Part shown: in pieces, positions 56,383 through 64,000 of the stretch
Numbering within the stretch: the stretch's first letter is position 1
Layout of the letters: each line of letters begins with the position of its first letter
DNA from: Hydractinia symbiolongicarpus
Lineage: Eukaryota; Cnidaria; Hydrozoa; Anthoathecata; Hydractiniidae
NCBI RefSeq assembly: GCF_029227915.1
Contig: NC_079882.1
Span: forward strand, 18,426,501 to 18,490,500
Direction of reading: 5' to 3'
DNA length: 64,000 nt
Position numbers and translations under genes: made by a program
The notes under the pieces: model-generated
The model's input: the letters and a program-made list of their open reading frames with translations, nothing else
What the model was told of the DNA's origin: nothing
The model's database searches: none

Positions 56383-57984
56383 AAAGTTTTGCTAAATTAT
56401 GCAGGAATTGACATTTAACTTCTAAATAACGTAGTCCTCCCTATGCTATATTAACTTTATTAAAAAGCTTCAAGTAAGAACAACTTATAGTTATCAACTT
56501 TTACAAATTCAAACTTGGATGATGGTAAATGTGACTGCATAGGCAGTGAGCATAGACTAAAGTACTTGTTAAAAAATAGATGACACGACCCTATGCGGAC
56601 TTCAAGTTGCGAATAAGCCGCAGATGTGGCTTACCGACTGGGAAGCTATTTTATAAGAGAGGGGCAACTTGCGATATATGTCATGCGAAATCTACGAAGA
56701 TTTTAAGCGAAAATTTTATTTCCCGCATGCGATTAAAATACAAATGAAAATGAAATCAGAAAATCGAGCAAAATGGTCGTACATATAATTTCCCTCCTTA
56801 AAATAAGTGATGGTGATTACCTTGTCGTGTTTGTACTGCGCCGTTCTGTTATGTAAGTGACATCGTAGCGCATTCGTACAATGTAAATACTTAGTTTGAT
56901 CTGTGTAACACGTGTTATGAAATACCTTATATGATATGAAACCAACCTCGTTCCCAGGCCATTTTTCCTTGTTGATGAAATATTGTGCATTTTCAATTTG
57001 AGGACAACAACAGCAAATCCTTCGCATTAGAAAACAGGAAGTTGGTTTATGTGTTTGGAATTTTAAGTAAAAAACATGGATATATGTACGCAAAAATTGA
57101 GACAGAAAATATATCATCAGTGACAATCCGTTGTGAAAAAGGAGGTCTTAAGTTAATCCGGTAATTTGTTGTTAACAAAGATAAAACCTATTTGTTGACA
57201 TTTTTTTCCGGAGACCAATTGATTGCCTAGCTACAGTAATATTGCCAAAATTTAAGTAGTTGCTGCAATAGGGAGCCTAATAGAACTGTACACAAATTAT
57301 ATCGATTCCTTCTTATTCTTAGTTATAATACACCAAAGAGAAAATATCCATTACATTGTTATACATATTTGTTTATATTTTAAGCAGGCTTAAACATGCA
57401 GGCAAATGGAAGCAAGGTCTTTTTTAGACTATTTGGTTGAACAAGGAAACTGTTTTTAAATAAATATCACCAGGTAACAATCTACATTTCATAATAGTTT
57501 AAATAAAGCACCCATCTAAAAAAACTACCAGAAAAGAATGTAAGCTCTAACATTTTTTGTCTGATAAGTAAATAAAAATGTAAACAGACAAATAGCTGCA
57601 CAAAAATTTTCCTAGATGAATTCCAGGAAAAAAGATGGCGGCGCTAGGTGAAGCGAAGTTATTTTCAGTTTATTTCATCACACAAATGCATTGTTAGGGT
57701 TTTAAATTAATTCAAATAAATCAAAGCAATAATCCACACTCGAAAATAGTTTAAAACCCCAAACGATGTTTCCGTGAAAAAAAATCCACAGGTAATAATC
57801 CACAGGTAAAGACCCGTAGCATTTTTTTTTTTCTGTCTCGCAAATGCCAGAGCCAAAGAACTTACCGCTGAAATGTAAAAAAATAAGGTCACGCTAGAAT
57901 CCAGCTATAGAAATTTCTATAGCTACCCCTACGTTTTATGTTTTGTTTTTTAATAGGAGTAAGTTTAAATTTAGCGAAATAATA
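56383..57984. other. gene-free stretch
   Basis: No convincing gene. A possible short first exon (ATGGCGGCGCTAG followed by GTGAAG, 57635-57647) lies after AAAAAG, but no continuation can be recognised within the window. Confidence 0.4.
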
Positions 57985-59790
57985 ATACCGATTGGGATTC
58001 TTACAAACAGCTAAGAAACACTTGTACATACCAAATACGAAAAGCGAGAAATGATTACCTTCAAAATCTTTTAACCGAAAACAGGAACAACCCACAGAAA
58101 TTTTGGAAAACCATCAAAAAAATATTTCCGAGAAAGAGTACCTGTATACCTTATTCATCTATTCCTTTTATAACAGGAGAACACGTTAAAGAAAGTACTA
58201 CTTTGAACTCGAACACTCTTTGCAAGTTTTTTGCCACAGTAGCAGGAAAACTAAAGAAAATCGCGTTTCCGTTGAAAGAAGTTGTATGGAGTGTTCCGCG
58301 TCCCAGTAATATTAAAACAAAAACTGTTTTTGCCTTTGGTATGTTTCGAATTTATTTGTACAGAAAGAGTTAAAAAACCTGAAACATAAAAAAATTACCG
58401 GCATAGATGATTTGCCGAATTGGATGTTAAAGGATTGTATGGAAGAAATAAGAAAACCTTTAACATCATCAACCTTTCCCTCAAAACAGCAACTGTACCC
58501 AAAGATTGGAAAACGGCGCAAATAATTCCACTACACAAAAGTGGAAACGTTACTGATGCAAAAAATTATAGACCTATATCTATACTTCCCGTTGTTTCTA
58601 AAATACTAGAAAAGGCTGTTCAACACCAACTTATGAACTACCTGGAAGAAAATAACCCCCTTACAGATAAACAGTTCGGTTACAGAAGAAAGCGTTCAAC
58701 GGAGCTAGCGATTACTTTATTTATTGACACCATCAGAAAAGCAGGCGACAAAGGACTATTATCAGGTGCTGTTTTTATTGATTTATCCAAGGCGTTTGAT
58801 ACGTTGGGTCATGACAACTTATTATGGAAATTAGAAAATCATGGAATAAAAGGACTTGCTCTAAAATGGTTCGTTAACTACCTGTTTGAACGTCATCAGG
58901 TAGAAAAATTTCAAAATGAAATATCAGACCAGTTGCCACTGTTATGCGACGTTCCGCAAGGATCAATACTGGGACCAATTTTATTCTTTATATTTTTTAA
59001 TGACTTTGAAGACTGCCTTATCAATTGCAACGTTATTGAATTTGCTGACGATACTGTAGCTTTTGTTTCTGCAAAAACGACAGAAGAAGTGCAGAAATTG
59101 TTAAACGAAGATCTAGAAGGAATTGCATCGTACTTCCAAGCAAACAAATTAGATATAAATTTAAAGAAGAATAAAACAGAATGCGTGCTCCTTGGAACTG
59201 CAAAACGTATCGCTAGTGGGTCTAAGAAACTTGATATTTTTACAACAGAAATAAAATTAACTGCACAAATTCATACAAGTATCTCGGCACTTGTATCGAC
59301 CAATACCTTAACCTTGGAACGAACTTTGATGTTAAACTGAAAAAAGCCACATCTAAACTTTACCTTCTGAAAAGGTTGAGACAGTTATTAACACCAGAAG
59401 CTACTGTTGCAATCTACACGAGCATAATTTTATCAGCATTAAGATATAACTTCAATTGAACTTGACATCGACTCAGAAAGAAAACTGAAAAATTTCGAAA
59501 CACAAGCGGATAAGATCATGGCGATAAAAACGGTTTCTATACAAAATGACTTATATTGGCATGCAATTAAGCTTGTAAGAAAATGCATTGAAGGAAACGT
59601 AAGTTCGAATTTTCAAGATTATTTTAAAGTAAACCGTCATAGAAAAATGTCAAGAAACAAAGATATTCTACTTGTTTTGCCTAAGTTCAGGCTGGAGTTT
59701 GCAAAGTCAAGCTTTTTCGCCATGGGAGCATTAGGGAAATCCGATTAGCCGAAAAGGACTTCAACAAGAAACTTAAATATTTTGAAGTCT
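57985..59790 (+). mobile_element. non-LTR retrotransposon, 5'-truncated, RT domain
   Basis: Starts with DWDSYKQLRNTCTYQIRKAR and NNPQKFWKTIKKIF, the linker between endonuclease and RT. The main frame 58420-59340 has DWKTAQIIPLHKSGNVTDAK, NYRPISILPVVSKILEK, FGYRRKRSTELAIT, AVFIDLSKAFDTLGHDNLLW (catalytic FxD), VPQGSILGPILFFIFFNDFE and VIEFADDTVAFVSA (catalytic FADD). A frameshift before 59340 leads to a C-terminal region ending FAKSSFFAMGALGK. Overall form fits the Jockey/CR1/L2 group. Broken by at least two shifts, so inactive. Confidence 0.85.
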
Positions 59791-60201
59791 AAATATCTTC
59801 TTATTTATTAATATTTTTATAATGTGTGCATTTAATATTTTAACTATATCTATATATTTTTAGGTTTTTATTTTTATATTTTTTTTAAAGGACACAGATT
59901 GATAGCAGCACGCTGTGTGGTTATTAACGCGGTTGACTTCCAACCGCGTTAATAAAAACCGCCCTTAATTTCTGGTCCGTGTTAATTAAACCACCCTTAA
60001 TTTGTGTCCTAAAAAAAAACGAAAAAAAATTTAAAACTGCCTAGTGTATACATACATACATTTTTTGTCCTCAATTAAAATTTATTTTTGTGCATCGATT
60101 AAATTTCAAGGCTATTTCTCGCAGATGTATGTTATCCTGAAAAGAACAAGACGGATACTAGATTTTAATAAATTTTTAACGAAAAGAAATACTAATTATA
60201 A

Positions 60202-60757
60202 CTAATGAGTAATCATACGTTCATCGTCACTGCAGTTTTCAGCAGCTTCTTCGCAATTACTTTCTTCTTCATTGTCACTTTCCACTTCCTCATCGTTATC
60301 TGAATCTTTGATTTCATGGCCAACAAGTTCTTCCAAGATAGCTTTGGAGCTGTCGACATAATCCAAATACATTGGATTCTGCAACTTTTGCTGTGTAAAT
60401 CGAAAGTTTTTGTTTGTTCAGCCAGCTTACTTCCATTTTGATTTGTATTTCAAGCCCACCCTGAAGTAATGGGGATGGCCTCTGTTTTGCATCATTAACA
60501 AAAACTTTGAATTTCGCTCCTCCTGCCATAACATACCAAGTATAACGGAAAAGTTCTCTAGGAATATGTCTAACAATTATTTCTTCTAATCGACCTCTCA
60601 AGAGCGCTTGTCCAGCCACCGCAAACTTATCGTACTTGTTATTGTGTTCACGCTTAAAAGATATTTTTTGCCCAACACACGGCTCCCAATTAACAGTGTT
60701 GCAGTAAACATGAAAACCACTAAGTGCAGTGAAAAATTTAAAATGTGTGTCTGCCAT
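60202..60757 (-). pseudogene. HIRAN-like domain protein with acidic tail
   Basis: Leftward frame from ATG 60757 (MADTHFKFFTALSGFHVYCN). It contains WEPCVGQKISFKREHNNKYD, KFAVAG, HIPRELFRYTWYVMAGGAKF and PLLQGGLEIQIKMEV, the order GFHVY / W.P.VG..l..kRE..N.yD..AV / iPre / GGleI of HIRAN-like proteins that are common in animal transposons, from memory. HIRAN domains bind DNA 3' ends in helicase-like proteins. A one-base shift near 60405 separates this from a very acidic C-terminal tail (DSDNDEEVESDNEEESNCEE), ending at TAA 60202. The role in transposition is unknown. Confidence 0.65.
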
Positions 60758-60771
60758 AACTTCAATCAAAG

Positions 60772-60968
60772 TAGATTTGAAGTTGTCTACGTTGGAACCG
60801 TATCATGCCAAAGCGATGGTCGAGGCGTACGAGTTCCTCCAATCAAAGAAAGGAATTAGTATTATAAAAAATGGTTGGCACAGTGCTCGTATTACCGCCG
60901 CCGTTGAAAATACTCGGGAAATGGGTACAAATTATATTCATTTGAACCCATTCAATGCTATGGAGTAG
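60772..60968 (+). pseudogene. possible transposase C-terminal fragment
   Basis: The rightward frame reads LEPYHAKAMVEAYEFLQSKK, GISIIKNGWHSARITAAVEN and a final LNPFNAME with stop. The H/A..Y.fL.S..G..II.nGW..agIt pattern resembles the C-terminal end of transposases I remember from this element type. Too short to confirm; overlaps the start of the leftward gene. Confidence 0.35.
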
Positions 60969-61183
60969 ACATTTCTAATAACTTTTACATTGAATTGTTG
61001 TTGAATAAAAAAATGTTTAGTCACATGAAAATTGTCAAAACTTGTCTCTAACCGCGTTAATTTCCACACACTTAAAATAGGTCTTCTTAAGTAACCGCGT
61101 TAATTAATGACCTGTTATTTTTAACCGCGTTAATAACCACACAGCGTTAATTTCGTGTAATAAGGTATCCTTTTAAAATATTC

Positions 61184-61208
61184 ATAATAATAATAATAAT
61201 AATAATAG
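61184..61208. repeat. (AAT)n microsatellite
   Basis: Eight consecutive AAT units just outside the right end of the HIRAN element. Confidence 0.85.
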
Positions 61209-62930
61209 CAGTTTAAGAAAACATTGAGCTTCAAAACTAGAACAATCGTGTGTTTCGTGTTTTATCGTGTTAGGAGCTTTTTAATGTTTTTTTTACGTAA
61301 CATCTAGTTTAAAAATTTTTATTTCATGCAAATAAGCACAATATAAATATCAACTCGCACTTAGAAAACAGCCCAGCCCACTTCAGCCTTCCTGGTTAAA
61401 AAATGAAATTCTTGGATTGCTTGGCCGGACCGCTAAACTGACTGGGTATTACTGTGGAAAGTTTATCATTTCTTGAACAAGATAGTTTAGTAGGCGACGT
61501 TTCGGGAGATCCTTCTCCCATCATCGGGCACCCTGTACCGTGTTAGCATTTTACAGTTGAATCAAGCAAAACATTTCTAGTTAAAAAAAAGATAAGACGG
61601 TCAGGGTAGGACTTCTTATAGACATAAAAACAACCAATTAGGATTGTAATTCTTTAAATTAGTAACAAAATACAAAAATTTCATCACGTAATAAATATTA
61701 CTTCGTTTCGATATATACACGTGGTAAAAGTTGTGACCATGTTAAATATTTTTCTAGCAACATGTATGAATGAAAGCAAGGACGAATGGACGTCGTCGTA
61801 TTCCAAAAACAACTGTGTCTGATAAAGTTAGAACTTTTTAGAAGTTTCAAGCGAAAAAAAGAAGAGTGATTTAATTAACGACATAGATTCAATAATTATT
61901 GAACTATCACACAACCCCTAATGTTATAAAGGCTGTCGGGTTTTTGTTGTGTTTTTAATTTGCTGTCGGTCTCGTTTCAAATTCGCACTTGCTTACCAAA
62001 ACCACGGACAACTAATATTTTTATATATACAAATAATTGTGCGCGCAAAAGATTATTTACACAATGTAAAAATTGGCTCGCCAAACAAAAATACATCTAT
62101 GATTTATGACGAAGCTTTATGACTCCCTTCATTTCGGCAAAATACATAATTACCCTATCTTTGTTTTTTACGGGATAGCAAGGGCAAGTTAAAAAGCTGC
62201 TATAAGGACAACCCTTTTTTTAAAGGAGCACAGAACAGTATATTTTACGTGCCAAAACAGCTATAATGAGCATGCTCAGAATGTATACACGTTGAGAATG
62301 TAAACATGTAATGTTCATCTACCGCCGTACCTATGAGAAAGAAGTATTCATTTATGATTTTGCTTCAAAGGCGAAGTAGGGACATTCGTTACAATGAAAT
62401 AAAAAACGGAGACAATTTTCATACTTGTTGCTCCAGTCTGTCCTTCCTTGGAATCCTAGTTTAGTTCGCGACGATTGCATCTGCCCAAGTGAGCCATTTT
62501 TTGATGCTAATGCAGGTGGTTTCCATATCGTACCGCCACCTAAACGTTGGAGTCAAGAAGTTTCAAATAAGAACTAGAGATGTCGTAAAGTAACTTAACC
62601 GGACAAATTTTCGCGCGGATTTAATTTCTCGAGGTAAAAAAAAAATCGTATTTCGCGAATTTAGCCCTTTTTAAATTTTCACGAAACACATTTCAATATC
62701 GTAAGAAACCGAGAGGAAACAAGAAAAGTTATTTATTGTAATAAGTATGCTTAACATACCATTTCTTCTAAGTTAAAGGTCAAAATCTCTATTTACAAAT
62801 CCTCTTCGTCTTCAAAAACACACACTTGTTTCTAATCATCTGACGTTATTTCGTTAAAATCTTAATTAAGCATTTCGCATGCAACGGCTTGACAACCGAA
62901 AGCTTAAATGCTACTTCTATTGTTTCCAGC
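61209..62930. other. gene-free stretch with decayed element fragments
   Basis: No gene recognised. CGACGTTTCGGGAGATCCTTCTCCC (quoted in outline; about 61496-61520) can fold and resembles the conserved 3' stem of some retroelements. Near 62600-62690 AAATTTTCGCGCGGATTTAA resembles the ends of the 53859-54811 element. Confidence 0.4.
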
Positions 62931-62934
62931 TCTT

Positions 62935-63320
62935 GACCTTTCTCCATAGTTTATGTGATTTGATCTACATACCAGGTGCTAAACTTCTTCTTCATCAAGT
63001 GTTTTACAAAACCATTCAGGGCTCCTTGCGCATGAGGTGGTTGGAAGAGCTGGAGGGATTTGCAGTAACAACTTGTAGCAAAATATGGTCGTCAGACGAA
63101 ACCTTAAGACAGGACTGGTCATTTGTCTTTCAAAACAATCAATATTCAGTAAACCCGACTGATCTTTCTCCAATCCGAAACTCTCTCGCTATTTCTTGAT
63201 GTACGGAACAATTATTTCATTTAACAGCTTAATTGACTGGTCTTCGTTACTGTAATGTTTAGGATCCCCTTTCTGCGAGCAAAATAATCCGCCAAGTGAA
63301 AATCTGTGGAATTAAGTGTA
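62935..63320 (-). pseudogene. DDE transposase C-terminal fragment
   Basis: The minus strand reads DPKHYSNEDQSIKLLNEIIV, PYIKK, a stop, ESFGLEKDQSGLLNIDCFER, then VSSDDHILL in one shifted frame and LNGFVKHLMKKKFSTWYVDQ in another. The order ...LLI.D.F.gQ...vl..l...hi....vP.....QPLD...N...K......F..WY is that of pogo/jerky-like DDE transposases; the catalytic Asp of the second motif is readable in NIDCFERQ. Heavily mutated. Confidence 0.55.
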
Positions 63321-63438
63321 TCAAATATCTGGAATTCCAATTTTCCTTTCTGAATAACACTTCAGAAAGTATTGGAAGTATGAAGGGACATATGCTTCTT
63401 CAACGCTATCAAATATGGCGGATGAATTATTTTAAAAA

Positions 63439-63581
63439 CTAATCGTTAGCCCGTGTAAAAATCCACGGGTTCGCCCGTTTTTTATACCGCATTGCGTGCG
63501 TTTCGCTACTTGCGCAGCTAAGCTACCATTTTGCGTGACAGCATACAGACGAACAGACGTATACGGGTATTATAATACAGA
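63439..63581 (-). mobile_element. mini-Helitron-like element (first of an abutting pair)
   Basis: 143 bp, reversed. The plus strand starts CTAATCGTTAGCCCGTG, with hairpin CCCGTGTAAAAATCCACGGG, and ends TATACGGGTATTATAATACAGA. Its interior is the reverse complement of the element at 23666-23802. It is preceded by A and followed directly by the next copy. Confidence 0.65.
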
Positions 63582-63775
63582 CTAGTCGTTAACCCGTGGA
63601 AAAATCCACGGGGTCGCCCGTCGCGTTCGCTCGTCCTTTAAATTTACCCGTCGCAACAAAGTGGATAAAAATATATCACATTTGATATTCGTGCGCATTT
63701 TAAAAATTTCGTGCTTCTGTTACGGGACGCCGCTTTCGCGGACACACAGACAGACGACGGCTATTATTAAAGAGA
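63582..63775 (-). mobile_element. mini-Helitron-like element (second of an abutting pair)
   Basis: 194 bp. Starts CTAGTCGTTAACCCGTGG with a perfect CCCGTGGAAAAATCCACGGG hairpin and ends GGCTATTATTAAAGAGA, followed by T. The pair as a whole therefore lies between A (63438) and T (63776), the Helitron target. Confidence 0.7.
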
Positions 63776-64000
63776 TAATACCACTTATCTTTTTAGTCAT
63801 TGCCAATGAATAATAGATACTTTTATGTCCTGAACAATGGATGAATTATATGGTCAACCAAAGGATTGGGTAAATATGGGTTCTTTTCTTGAGAAGAATG
63901 TTGGGTGTATCGAGCCAGTAAGAACAAAAAGTGCTACTCCGTTAAAAAAAGCAGCACGAACGACAGGATGCAAAGACATTTAAAACTTTTATTATAAGAG

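Larger units (their letters stand above)
59911..61146. mobile_element. TIR transposon encoding a HIRAN-like protein
   Basis: Inverted ends CGCTGTGTGGTTATTAACGC (59911 on) and GCGTTAATAACCACACAGCG (to 61146), with more AACCGCGTTAAT motifs just inside both ends. 1236 bp. Carries a leftward HIRAN-like frame and a rightward fragment. No clear target duplication. Confidence 0.75.

Noticed and set aside
57635-57697. AAGATGGCGGCGCTAGGTGAAG as the first exon of a host gene
   Set aside because: No downstream exon could be recognised before the window's next transposon; kept only as a remark.
61480-61560. CGACGTTTCGGGAGA...CTCCCATCATCGGG as the end of a Penelope-like element
   Set aside because: The resemblance is from memory and no reverse transcriptase or second copy is nearby.

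Overview
This is a 64-kb window of AT-rich animal nuclear DNA. The two intact host genes are spliced metazoan housekeeping genes. The rest is dense with transposable elements of kinds abundant in cnidarians (a Polinton/Maverick, Helitrons, hAT-like and TIR elements, several non-LTR retrotransposons). A cnidarian, possibly a hydrozoan, is my inference from the style of the repeats and the Polinton genes; nothing in the sequence proves it.

Layout. 1-4500: repeat-derived DNA with a perfect hairpin and a TIR element carrying subterminal tandem repeats (2658-4436). About 4700-22200: a decayed Polinton (Maverick), a virus-like transposon, bounded by remnants of terminal inverted repeats. Its left half reads rightward: protein-primed DNA polymerase B, small membrane proteins, zinc-motif/HNH-like proteins and the packaging ATPase. 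The middle reads mostly leftward: integrase remnant, major capsid protein and a probable second structural protein. The right end is a leftward group of small genes, including a four-repeat MCNKA protein. Most genes have frameshifts or in-frame stops. The polymerase is split by a 2976-bp element (7677-10652) with TIRs and a 5-bp target duplication. That element itself carries a spliced gene with an OTU-type cysteine-protease signature and, in an intron, a tRNA-like sequence.

22.3-29 kb: no host gene. It holds a tandem head-to-tail array of Helitron-like elements (about 24.4-26.0 kb), a short tandem repeat and a retroviral-type integrase-core pseudogene. 29.1-33.15 kb: RRN3 (RNA polymerase I initiation factor TIF-IA), two coding exons, with a non-LTR fragment and a Helitron fragment in its intron. 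33.2-40.4 kb: a second tandem Helitron pair, one copy split by another TIR element, then two more TIR elements. 40.6-53.3 kb: PSMD13 (proteasome lid subunit Rpn9), 16 coding exons that join in frame to exactly 376 codons. Its introns hold a non-LTR retrotransposon, a TIR element and an antisense class A GPCR pseudogene. 53.3-64 kb: no intact host gene. It holds several MITE-like elements, a 5'-truncated non-LTR element, a TIR element encoding a HIRAN-like protein, a decayed DDE transposase fragment and two abutting mini-Helitrons.

The host genes are unrelated in pathway (rRNA transcription; protein degradation). The Polinton genes together would have formed a self-synthesising, capsid-encoding element, now dead. 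I do not see a convincing wholly new system. The least ordinary items are the OTU-coding element nested in the Polinton polymerase, the HNH/integrase chimera, and the tandem Helitron arrays.
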